A DNA stretch of 52,642 nt from an uncultured Lachnospiraceae bacterium (GTDB taxonomy: Bacteria > Bacillota > Clostridia > Lachnospirales > Lachnospiraceae), in assembly GCA_910585635.1 (NCBI GenBank), contig CAJUFE010000031.1, positions 1 to 52,642 of the forward strand, read 5' to 3'. Positions 1 through 6,978 of the stretch are shown in pieces. Within the stretch, counting starts at the first letter, position 1. Every line of letters begins with the position of its first letter. Made by a program: the position numbers and the translations under genes. The notes under the pieces were generated by a model that saw only the letters and a list, made by a program, of their open reading frames with translations, was not told the origin of the DNA and did no database searches.

Positions 1-204
1 AGCCATAAAGCAGCGGAGGGAGGGGCATGTCACATAAAGGACCCTAGCGGAACGTCGGTGCTTGGCGAGGTCTTTTCGAGCCTAGCATCCGCTACGTTAC
101 GGTCGGAGCGAGAGCGCGTCCTGTTGTGACATGCCCCTCCCGGAGCGGACCCCTTGCGACATCTCTATGCGATAAGACTCTCTAGCGTGGAAATGAACAG
201 TAAC
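1..204 (+). repeat. Family A palindromic intergenic repeat, copy 1 (left end cut by window)
   Basis: This non-coding element has nested inverted repeats. The 16-bp arm GGAGGGGCATGTCACA (near 20) pairs perfectly with its complement near 130-146. A conserved right-hand tail follows: GCGGACC, then TTGCGACATCTCTAT, then an end reading GAACAGTAAC. The same tail is seen near 19272-19352 and, on the other strand, near 37649-37720. The inner part (CCTAGCATCCG, then GGAGCGAGAGCG) matches the copies at 6770-6968 and 52472-52642. With the terminator at 263-299 it accounts for all of the gene-free stretch 1-327. Confidence 0.8.
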
Positions 205-262
205 TACAGATGCCTTTTTGTCCCTGGATCAGACAGCCGCGTTGTCCGAAAGGGGACAAGCC

Positions 263-299
263 ACAAAAAGATCCCCGGACTTTGGTCTGTCCGGAGATC
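263..299 (-). terminator. Rho-independent terminator of the C_GCAxxG_C_C gene
   Basis: On the minus strand, 11-bp arms (GATCTCCGGAC and GTCCGGGGATC, one mismatch) enclose an 8-base loop and run straight into TTTTTGTGG. It starts 29 bases past the stop codon of the gene at 328-801. Confidence 0.8.
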
Positions 300-327
300 T
301 CTTCGTTCTTGTATCCGATATTGCCCG

Positions 328-801
328 TTAGGTCTCCTCTGGCTCTCCTGCCAAGAGCTCTGGGAATGTCTCCTCGATGATCTGGGCGGCTGTCTCTACC
401 ATCCGGGCGCAGGGGCGTGTCCTGTAGTACTCGGCTGTCCGCTCCTGGGGGGCCGCGCTCTTTTCGGCGGCCCGGATCCCTAAGATCTCCCGGCAGATGA
501 TCGTCTGATGCCGGGCCTTGAAGGCATCCGCCATCCTTCGGACGGTGGCGTAGTTCTCGGTCTTCGCCTTCTGATCCTTTGGATCCGTGTTCCCGCAGAC
601 CAGACCGGCCACCATGGCCATGGCGGAGACGGTGCCGCACACCTCCCGCATCCGGCCCATACCGCCGCCCATGGAACAGGACAGCCGCAGGGCCTGCTCC
701 CGCTCCATACCGAATAAGTCGCTGTAGGCCACGAACACGGACTGGCTGCAGTTATAGCCGGACATGAACAGATCCACCGCGTCTTTTACTCTGCTCTCCA
801 T
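328..801 (-). CDS. C_GCAxxG_C_C family protein (probable redox/metal protein)
   Basis: This encodes about 157 residues. The cysteine pattern fits the C_GCAxxG_C_C family (Pfam PF09719): YNCSQSV near the N terminus, a glycine-rich MGGGMGR segment, VCGTVSA, LVCG, an IICREILG motif and a late RPCARMV cysteine. The family is common in anaerobes. Its biochemical role is unsettled, and a redox or metal-related role is only inferred from the conserved cysteines. The start at 801 has GCGAGG nine bases upstream; a start at 810 is possible. It lies downstream of ilvE on the same strand, separated by a family B repeat fragment, and ends at a strong terminator. The GCAxxG box itself is degenerate here (CGTVSA). 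Confidence 0.8.
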   Translation of the reverse strand: MESRVKDAVDLFMSGYNCSQSVFVAYSDLFGMEREQALRLSCSMGGGMGRMREVCGTVSAMAMVAGLVCGNTDPKDQKAKTENYATVRRMADAFKARHQTIICREILGIRAAEKSAAPQERTAEYYRTRPCARMVETAAQIIEETFPELLAGEPEET

Positions 802-825
802 ATCGAACATCCTCGCTTTGTATAG

Positions 826-870
826 AGGTTTACTCTGAAAGGCTTGCCGCCGGGGGCACATGGAGGTCTA
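826..870. repeat. Family B repeat fragment between ilvE and the next gene
   Basis: GAGGTTTACTCTGAAAG, then CTTGCCGCC, then CACATGGAGGTCTACT resemble the element at 33423-33553 (GGAGGTTTACTATGAAAG, CTGCCGCC, GCGCATGGAGGTTTACT). Its right edge runs into the ilvE stop codon. Confidence 0.5.
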
Positions 871-1938
871 CTTGACTTCCACGCTCCAGCCTTCCGGCCC
901 TTCGATCCGTCCCAGCTGGATACCGGTGATCGTGTCATAGATCCTCTGGGTCAGCTCCCCGATCTTGTTCCCGCTGATCGGCATCTTCTCCTGCTCGTAG
1001 CGCAGCTCTCCCACCGGGGAGACCACGGCGGCGGTGCCGGTACCGAAGCACTCTTCCATCTCGCCGCTCTCCGCTGTCCTCACCACTTCGTCCACGGAGA
1101 CCGTCCGCTCCTCCACCGGGATGCCCCACATCCTGCACAGCTGCAGAGCGGAATCCCTGGTGACGCCCGGAAGGATGCTGCCATTTAACTTGGGCGTGAC
1201 CACGGTGCCGTTGATCTTGAAGAAGATGTTCATGGCGCCCACCTCTTCGATGTATTTCCGATGGACACCGTCCAGCCACAGGACCTGGGCGTAGCCTTCA
1301 TCATGGGCCTTTACCTGGCTGGCCAGGGACGCCACATAATTGCCGCCGGTCTTGGCCTCGCCGATGCCACCCTTCACGGCCCGCACATACTCGTCCTCGA
1401 TCCAGATCTTCACCGGATCTAAGCCGCTGGCATAATAAGCGCCTACCGGCGAGAGGATGATCATAAATTTATAGGTATGGGAGGGGCGCACCCCTAAGAA
1501 GGGATCCGTGGCGATCACGAAGGGACGGATGTACAGGGAGGTGCCCGGCTTCGTGGGGATCCAGTCCTGGTCCACCTTCACGATCGCCTTTAAGGCCTCC
1601 ATAAAGAGATCCTCCGGGATCTCCGGGATACAGATCCTGCGGTTGCTGCGGTTCGCCCGCTTGATGTTCATATCCGGGCGGAACAATAAGATCCTGCCGT
1701 CATCTGCCTTATAGGCCTTTAAGCCCTCGAACATCTCCTGTCCGTAGTGGAACACCATACAAGAAGGATCCAGCTCCAGCTTATGATACGGAACGATCCG
1801 GGGATCGATCCAGCCCTTTCCCTCCTCATAGTCCATCTCAAACATGTGGTCCGTAAAGATCGTACCAAATACTAAGGGGTCATCCTGGCCTGGTCTCTCC
1901 TTTGGACACGTTGTCTTCTCGATCCTGATCGTCTGCAT
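868..1938 (-). CDS. ilvE: Branched-chain amino acid aminotransferase
   Basis: A PLP-dependent fold-type IV transaminase of 356 residues. It interconverts leucine, isoleucine and valine with their 2-oxo acids, using glutamate/2-oxoglutarate. Length and motifs fit the class IIb (eukaryote-like) group: FHYGQEMFEGLKAY near residue 64, IRPFVIATD near 137, and the PLP-lysine motif GEAKTGGNY with Lys196. The start at 1938 is preceded by AAGGAAGATGGAGAT. The longer open frame upstream overlaps the promoter and is rejected. It is transcribed from a strong promoter at 1994-2022, apparently alone or with the C_GCAxxG gene. No T-box or long leader is present, as the 5' leader is only about 50 bases. Confidence 0.95.
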   Translation of the reverse strand: MQTIRIEKTTCPKERPGQDDPLVFGTIFTDHMFEMDYEEGKGWIDPRIVPYHKLELDPSCMVFHYGQEMFEGLKAYKADDGRILLFRPDMNIKRANRSNRRICIPEIPEDLFMEALKAIVKVDQDWIPTKPGTSLYIRPFVIATDPFLGVRPSHTYKFMIILSPVGAYYASGLDPVKIWIEDEYVRAVKGGIGEAKTGGNYVASLASQVKAHDEGYAQVLWLDGVHRKYIEEVGAMNIFFKINGTVVTPKLNGSILPGVTRDSALQLCRMWGIPVEERTVSVDEVVRTAESGEMEECFGTGTAAVVSPVGELRYEQEKMPISGNKIGELTQRIYDTITGIQLGRIEGPEGWSVEVK

Positions 1939-1993
1939 ATCTCCATCTTCCTTTCCATGCCTGGCTCTTATGTCAGTTTTTTTATTTATGCTC

Positions 1994-2022
1994 ATTATGT
2001 TCCAAAAAGAGGGATATGTCAA
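1994..2022 (-). promoter_or_regulatory. Sigma-A promoter of ilvE
   Basis: On the minus strand, TTGACA at 2022-2017 and CATAAT at 1999-1994 are separated by exactly 17 bp, about 56 bases before the ilvE start. Confidence 0.8.
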
Positions 2023-2061
2023 GACTTTCTGCGTGCAGATGGGACTTTTCTATCACGGTCG

Positions 2062-3792
2062 TTACTTTTCACCACCATCATCCTGCGGATCGTTACCTAT
2101 CTGATCGCCCATGATCACTTTACATCTTTTTCTAAAACAGGCGATCCCATACTTCAAAACCTTGTGGAGGCCGGTCTCTTCTAACTCTCTGGCATAACCT
2201 CCCCTCTCGATCTGCTCCAGTGCGCCTTGGCAGACCATCTCCAGGTCCCCTTTTTGCGCATATTTCACTTCTATGATGATCCCTATGGCCTCATCCTCGA
2301 TCTGGACCTGGATATCGCTGTAGCCATCCCCGGCTTCCTTGTTAGACCTTACATACCAGCCATTCTTAAACCCTAAGATCCCCAATAAGATGCCATGGTA
2401 AAAGTTTTCTTTCAATGGTCTCCGGACAAAAGTATCGCGGATCCCGATCGTCCTGGCCAGATAGACGTTGAACATACGCTCTACCCCCGCCGCATCGCCT
2501 TCTTTGAGTGCATCACAGAATCTTGCTAACGTCTCCCCATCTTTCCTGGTCTCTTCTTTGAACATGGTCATGATCTGCTCTGTGAACAGGCCTCGGATCT
2601 CCATATTGGGGATCGCCAGCCGCAGCTGTTTTCCATCTGGCCTCCCACGCCTGGTCAGATAACCGGTGGTGAAGAGCACGCTCCAGATATGATCGATCGT
2701 ATCATACAGGCTGTTATAGGTCAGCTCTTCATGGATCTCCTTTGTGACGGTCTCGCCTGCGACCAGGGCCTCGATCTCTCCTTTTGTCAGGCCGTTATCG
2801 ACTTTTTCAATGAAATGCCGGACCACACCGTTGCCGCTGGTATTGGACCAATAATCCTTCGGCTCCATAGCTGGATCGTCCAGAAGATCGTCACAGTAGT
2901 TGATCACATCCCACGGGCAATATACGTCCACATTTCCGAAACGATAGCCGTCATACCAGTCCTTCGCAGCCTGATATCGATCTTCCAGGCCATAATAGCA
3001 CAGCATTTCTCGGACCTCGCTGTCTGTAAAGCCAAAATACTCATCGAAACGCACAGCCGTGATGGAGAAGATCTTGGGGTTGTTGAGGCCAGTGAAGATA
3101 CTCTCCTTTGCCACCCGCAGGCAGCCAGTCAACACCGCGAGATAAAGGCCTTCATTCGTTTTCAGGGTCTGATCGAACAGGTTCCGGATCAAGGTGACCA
3201 TCCTTCTGTAATAGCCTTTTTCATCTGCTTTTGCCAGCGGTACATCATACTCATCGATCAAGACGATCACTTTCTGCCCATGATGTTTATGGAGCAGGAC
3301 CGAAAGCTCACACAAGCTGCAGCACAAGGTCTCATCATCCATATCATTCTTAAAGAGAGCGGAAAAACTTTCTTTATCCTCTGATGAAAGTCGATCGCTC
3401 TCTAAAAGATACTGCTGTCTCTTCACTTCTCTGGTGATCGCCCTGACCAAAAGGCCCCGGGCCGTCTCATAGTCATCCGCCCCCACTCCCTTTAAGCTGA
3501 TCGATATGACCGGGAACCTGCCCATATACTGCTCGCACAGTTCTGGCTCTCCCCAGATCTTCAGGCCCTCAAATAAGGTCTTATCACATCCGATCTCAAA
3601 AAAGGCCTTCAGCATACTCATGTTCAGAGACTTGCCAAACCTGCGGGGCCTGGTGAACAGGTTCACTTCTCCCCACCTATGGAGGAGATCTTTGATCATC
3701 GGTGTCTTATCGATATAATAAAAATCCTCTGTGCGGAGCTTCCTAAAATCCTCGATCCCTACCGGGAGTTTTCTTTTCCTTTCTTTATCCAT
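2062..3792 (-). CDS. AAA-ATPase-like / PD-(D/E)XK nuclease family protein
   Basis: This encodes 576 residues. The N-terminal half is an AAA-ATPase_like domain (PF09820 type). It opens with LPVGIEDFRKLR and YYIDKTPMI, has the atypical P-loop TRPRRFGKSLN (residues 47-57) and a Walker B VLIDEYDVPL near residue 187. The C-terminal part looks like the PD-(D/E)XK domain that usually accompanies it (PF08011): GYSDIQVQ then IIIEVKYA near residues 490-508, giving the D...ExK core. These proteins are widespread and often multicopy in anaerobes; their role is unknown, with defence or DNA processing suggested. The start at 3792 has GAGGGCAGGG just upstream. Starts at 3822 or 3804 exist but have poorer spacing. 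It is monocistronic from the promoter at 3904-3932. The stop codon lies inside GTTACTTTTCACC, which resembles the ends of family A. Confidence 0.85.
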   Translation of the reverse strand: MDKERKRKLPVGIEDFRKLRTEDFYYIDKTPMIKDLLHRWGEVNLFTRPRRFGKSLNMSMLKAFFEIGCDKTLFEGLKIWGEPELCEQYMGRFPVISISLKGVGADDYETARGLLVRAITREVKRQQYLLESDRLSSEDKESFSALFKNDMDDETLCCSLCELSVLLHKHHGQKVIVLIDEYDVPLAKADEKGYYRRMVTLIRNLFDQTLKTNEGLYLAVLTGCLRVAKESIFTGLNNPKIFSITAVRFDEYFGFTDSEVREMLCYYGLEDRYQAAKDWYDGYRFGNVDVYCPWDVINYCDDLLDDPAMEPKDYWSNTSGNGVVRHFIEKVDNGLTKGEIEALVAGETVTKEIHEELTYNSLYDTIDHIWSVLFTTGYLTRRGRPDGKQLRLAIPNMEIRGLFTEQIMTMFKEETRKDGETLARFCDALKEGDAAGVERMFNVYLARTIGIRDTFVRRPLKENFYHGILLGILGFKNGWYVRSNKEAGDGYSDIQVQIEDEAIGIIIEVKYAQKGDLEMVCQGALEQIERGGYARELEETGLHKVLKYGIACFRKRCKVIMGDQIGNDPQDDGGEK

Positions 3793-3835
3793 CCCTGCCC
3801 TCATCTCTCCAGAACCTTCCATATCCGTTGATCTC

Positions 3836-3869
3836 TTAAACCTCCATGGGCCCAGCGGAGGATCTCCGC
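3836..3869 (-). repeat. Family B repeat fragment with GCGGAG hairpin
   Basis: On the minus strand a perfect 6-bp hairpin (GCGGAG-GAT-CTCCGC, 3869-3855) is followed by CTGGGCCCATGGAGGTTTA, which matches the hallmark of the elements at 4916-4975 and 33423-33553. It sits 44-77 bases before the chosen start of the ATPase gene, in its leader. Confidence 0.55.
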
Positions 3870-3903
3870 CATGCTGTCTAAGATGATCCCTTCTATAACT
3901 GTC

Positions 3904-3932
3904 AGTATAGTGCAGGATGGGATATAAATCAA
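3904..3932 (-). promoter_or_regulatory. Sigma-A promoter of the AAA-ATPase-like gene
   Basis: On the minus strand TTGATT (3932-3927) and TATACT (3909-3904) are spaced 17 bp. The leader to the chosen start is about 105 bases and contains the family B fragment. Confidence 0.7.
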
Positions 3933-3965
3933 GAGAGACAATACACTAGGATCCTTACGTTCCTC

Positions 3966-4895
3966 CTACTTCCGTTCCACCTTAAGTGCCATGATCAGGA
4001 AGTTTAACAGCACATATCCCACGATCATGGAGGTGAGATACACCTGTATCCCCCCGATCTGTCCGGTCACGGCCGCCAGCCCTTCATATCCATTGGTGTT
4101 CAGATACCCGGTCATCTTGGTGGTGGCCACGATCCCGATCGCCATGGGGAAGGTCAGGCCTGCAAACCCCGGTGTGAAGGGGAAGGAGAAGAACTTAGGC
4201 AGCTTGATCACGATAAAAGCCAGGGAAGCCAGCACGCAGGCGTACAGGAAGAACAACAGCGGCTGTATGGGCTCCCCGATCACGTTCAGGTAGCTGACCA
4301 CGCAGAGGCTGCAGGGCGCCAGCACCACGGCCATGGTGTGGTAGACCGCCGGCTTTACCTCCACGGTCAAAAGACGCCAGATCATGAAGGGGATCAAGGC
4401 CAGGTAGATCCCGATCCCGTAATAGACCACATACTTTAAGATCCCCGCCGCGTTCATAGCGCCGCCTACCACGCAGCTGACCATGATCCCGTTATAGGTC
4501 ACGAACCAGCTGGGGACGAACGTATTGATATCCCTTTTTTTGATCATGTTCCGGTAGGTGAAGACCAGGATGTGCACGGCATGGACCACCAGGGCTGCCA
4601 TCCAGATCCCCTTGCCCAGCCCCGGCACATAGTCAAAGTAGTAGCTCCCTAAGATCATCAGCACCATGGTAAAGCCTGCGTACAGGCTGCAGGGCACCAC
4701 GGTCTCGTACTCCTTCTTGCAGGTCTTGGGGAAACAGATCAGCTTCAGGATATAGGCGATGATCACGACGGTGGCCGCCCACATGGTGATATGGCGGATC
4801 CAGGGATAGCCCATCCCCGAATAGACATTGGATAAGGTCAGCGCGCCCACAAACGTAGGCAGTACCGGTACCGGCATCCTTTCTAAGCGCTCCAT
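3966..4895 (-). CDS. TDT/SLAC1-type carrier or anion channel
   Basis: A 309-residue integral membrane protein with about ten hydrophobic helices. It fits the tellurite-resistance/dicarboxylate transporter (TDT) family, which includes TehA, Mae1, the sulfite pump Ssu1 and the plant anion channel SLAC1. The C-terminal FSFPFTPGFAGLTFPMAIG segment is typical. It is the last gene of the co-directional nar/asr block, so the natural inference is movement of nitrate, nitrite, sulfite or a related anion; TehA and SLAC1 homologues pass small monovalent anions. Substrate cannot be read from sequence. The start at 4895 has AAGGGGGC upstream; the longer frame from 4925 would run through a family B repeat and is rejected. 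Confidence 0.8.
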   Translation of the reverse strand: MERLERMPVPVLPTFVGALTLSNVYSGMGYPWIRHITMWAATVVIIAYILKLICFPKTCKKEYETVVPCSLYAGFTMVLMILGSYYFDYVPGLGKGIWMAALVVHAVHILVFTYRNMIKKRDINTFVPSWFVTYNGIMVSCVVGGAMNAAGILKYVVYYGIGIYLALIPFMIWRLLTVEVKPAVYHTMAVVLAPCSLCVVSYLNVIGEPIQPLLFFLYACVLASLAFIVIKLPKFFSFPFTPGFAGLTFPMAIGIVATTKMTGYLNTNGYEGLAAVTGQIGGIQVYLTSMIVGYVLLNFLIMALKVERK

Positions 4896-4915
4896 AAAAG
4901 CCCCCTTTCTTAAGC

Positions 4916-4975
4916 AAACCCCCACGCGCCCGACAGCGGCTATGTCGCCACACAGAAAAGGCTGGCGGGCGCATT
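4916..4975 (-). repeat. Family B repeat upstream of the TDT gene
   Basis: On the minus strand TGCGCCCGCCAG, CTTTTCTGTGTGG and GTCGGGCGCGTGGGGGTTT follow the same order as in the element at 33493-33553 (TGCGCCCGCCAG, CTTTTCTGTGTGG, GCCGGGCGCATGGAGGTTTA). GCGCCCG and CGGGCGC can form the base of a hairpin. It fills the gap between the oxidoreductase stop and the TDT ribosome-binding site, so it may affect expression of the last gene. Confidence 0.65.
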
Positions 4976-4985
4976 GGACGCTTTT

Positions 4986-6215
4986 TTAATAGTAATATTC
5001 AAACCGATCATCCATATGGAAGAAATCGGAATAGTCGATGTCGAACACCGGTTTTTTCACCTTGGTGATATCGATCTTCCTGGCGATCAGCTGCTGTAAG
5101 ATCCCGCCGTAGGCTAAGTCCCCCTGGAGCACCGCCCCGATGATCTTTCCATCCTTGTGGACGATCTTCTTGTAGGTGCGGGGCTCCTCGGTCTCCCGGA
5201 TCTCCACCTGGGCGGTGCCATCTGCGGGGTTTACCTCCCCTAAGGACATGGAAGGGATACCTAAGAAGTTCATGGTGGCCTTGCTGGCAAAAAAGTCGGT
5301 CATCCTGCCTGGCTTCCCCGTCATGTTCGCCGCGGCCACGATCCCCTCCTTCACCGCCGCGGGCCAGATCGGGCTGGCGCCGGATACATCGCCGGCTCCG
5401 TACACATCCGGGTCGCTGGTCCGGCCGGTCTCATCATACAGAAGGCCCATGGGCCCCTCCTGGATACCGGTCCCTTCCAGGAACTCCACATTAGCCCGCA
5501 CCCCGGCGGTCACCACCACATAGTCACAGGGCAGCTTTTTGCCGCTGGTCAAGATCACTTCGGTGATCTGCCCGTCCCCGTCCACCACAGCCTGATCGAT
5601 CCCCACACCATAATACTGGGCCACGCCCTTGGCCGCGAAGGCTTTCTGGTAGGCCTTCGCCGCCCGCTCATCCAGCTGCCTGCTCAGCAGCCATCCGGCC
5701 GTCTCCACCAGGGTGGTCGTAACGCCCAGCTCCAAAAAGCCGCTGACACAGTCCAGACCCACCAGGCCGGCGCCCATGACGACGATGTGCTCTGCCTGCT
5801 CCGCCACCTGCTTTAGCTTTTCGATATCCTCCAGGTCCCTGAACCCGCAGACATTTTTCGCACGCTTTAAGTTCCGGACCGGCGGGATATAGGTGTGGGA
5901 GCCGGTGGCGATCAGCAGCTTGTCGTAGGGGACCCTCTCCCCGTCCTCCAGCACCACTTCTTTCGCCTCCCGGTCCAGCCCGGTGCAGGTGCGGCCCTTC
6001 ATCCACTCCACGCCGTACCGCGCGGCAAAGTCCTGCTCCGCAAAGCAGAGCTTAGCCAGGTCCCGCTCTCCGCCCAGATACTGATGGAGGATACAGCGGG
6101 AGTAGATCGCTAGGTCGCTGGAGATCAGCACGATCTGGCTGTCCCGATCCAGCCTCCGCAGCTCCCTGATCCCGTTGATCCCTGCCGCTGAAGAACCTAT
6201 GACCACATATCTCAT
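4986..6215 (-). CDS. FAD/NAD(P)-dependent oxidoreductase, NarC-like
   Basis: A 409-residue pyridine-nucleotide-disulfide-type oxidoreductase without the redox-active CxxxxC. The FAD site opens the protein (MRYVVIGSSAAG). The NAD(P) site is VVMGAGLVGLD near residue 147, and the second FAD motif is YGAGDVSG near 272. The C-terminal part resembles the NasC/NirB-N/rubredoxin-reductase type. It overlaps the ferredoxin gene by one base (TGATG), with GGAGGAGGTGGAG as ribosome-binding site, so the two are translationally coupled. The trio large subunit, ferredoxin and flavoprotein matches in kind the Clostridium perfringens narA-narB-narC set. The likely role is passing electrons from NAD(P)H to the ferredoxin subunit; this is inferred. 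Confidence 0.8.
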   Translation of the reverse strand: MRYVVIGSSAAGINGIRELRRLDRDSQIVLISSDLAIYSRCILHQYLGGERDLAKLCFAEQDFAARYGVEWMKGRTCTGLDREAKEVVLEDGERVPYDKLLIATGSHTYIPPVRNLKRAKNVCGFRDLEDIEKLKQVAEQAEHIVVMGAGLVGLDCVSGFLELGVTTTLVETAGWLLSRQLDERAAKAYQKAFAAKGVAQYYGVGIDQAVVDGDGQITEVILTSGKKLPCDYVVVTAGVRANVEFLEGTGIQEGPMGLLYDETGRTSDPDVYGAGDVSGASPIWPAAVKEGIVAAANMTGKPGRMTDFFASKATMNFLGIPSMSLGEVNPADGTAQVEIRETEEPRTYKKIVHKDGKIIGAVLQGDLAYGGILQQLIARKIDITKVKKPVFDIDYSDFFHMDDRFEYYY

Positions 6216-6640
6216 CACTCCACCTCCTCCAGTGTAATGGCGCCCATGGGACATTTTTCCACGCACATGGGTCTGGCGCTGCCATCCTCGCTCCGATGTA
6301 CGCACATGTTGCACTTCATGATCTCTTTATGGCCGATGCTGTCATATTTTAAGATCCCGTAGGGGCAGGACATGATGCACATATAGCAGCTTGCGCACTG
6401 CTCCTTGTCATACTCCACATAGCCGGTCTCCTGGTTCTTTTTCATAGCCCCGGTCATACAGGTATATACACACTCCGGCCGCTCACAGTGACGGCAGAAG
6501 ATCGGCGCCGGCTTCGTCTCACTGTCGATCGTGACCCGGTTCCGGGCATCCGTACTCTCCGTCTCATGGCTCACCACACAGGCTGTCACACAGGTCAGAC
6601 AGCCGATGCAGCGGCTCCTGTCGATCTTTATCCTATACAT
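6215..6640 (-). CDS. Four-cluster ferredoxin-type electron-transfer subunit, NarB-like
   Basis: A 141-residue DmsB/HycB-like iron-sulfur protein. Four cysteine groups are visible: C11xxC14xxC17xxxC21, C49xxC52 with C57 and C61, C82xxC85xxC88xxxC92, and a last group CNMC with a later C and ECP-like KCPMG. That suggests up to four [4Fe-4S] clusters. There is no twin-arginine signal, so it is cytoplasmic. The start has GGAGGAGGAT just upstream. It lies between the molybdopterin subunit and the flavoprotein and probably wires them together. A family A repeat occupies the 338-base gap before it. Confidence 0.85.
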   Translation of the reverse strand: MYRIKIDRSRCIGCLTCVTACVVSHETESTDARNRVTIDSETKPAPIFCRHCERPECVYTCMTGAMKKNQETGYVEYDKEQCASCYMCIMSCPYGILKYDSIGHKEIMKCNMCVHRSEDGSARPMCVEKCPMGAITLEEVE

Positions 6641-6769
6641 ATCCTCCTCCTGCTCTCTAAGGCTGCGCAGAGGATGATCCCTCTGCCGCAGTCCATTTTC
6701 TCTCTATCCCGGGCACGCACCAAATGAGGACCGCCCCGGACACCCCGGCCTCCATGCCCGATCCTGACC

Positions 6770-6968
6770 GTTACTTTTCACATCCGCGCCAACTACAGTA
6801 GCGGAGGGAGGGGCCTGTCATAAAAGGAACCCCTAGAAAAACGCCGGTCCTTGGGCGGGGTCTTTCACGCGCCCTAGTACCGCTGCGTTTTTCTCGGAGC
6901 GGGAGCGCGGTGACGTTATGACAGGCCCCTCCCGCAGCGGACCTTTTGGATGACCTGTGAAAAATAAC
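6770..6968. repeat. Family A palindromic element, complete copy
   Basis: A 199-bp non-coding element whose ends are inverted repeats: GTTACTTTTCACA against TGTGAAAAATAAC, 12 of 13 positions. Inside, GGAGGGGCCTGTCATAA pairs perfectly with TTATGACAGGCCCCTCC, and AGAAAAACGC with GCGTTTTTCT. Little of it is outside a potential stem, so it could act as a MITE-like element or as a folded RNA. It separates the large molybdopterin gene from its ferredoxin partner and occupies most of the gene-free stretch 6641-6978; bases 6641-6769 show nothing recognisable. Confidence 0.85.
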
Positions 6969-6978
6969 TCCTGGCCTC

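Noticed and set aside
154..483. Plus-strand frame starting in the window's first repeat
   Set aside because: It runs from the family A element into antisense of the C_GCAxxG gene and has no ribosome-binding site.
1939..1993. T-box or leucine leader upstream of ilvE
   Set aside because: The leader is about 50 bases, far too short for a T-box, and encodes no leader peptide rich in branched-chain residues.
2689..3384. 231-codon plus-strand frame opposite the AAA-ATPase-like gene
   Set aside because: Antisense to a supported gene and without family motifs.
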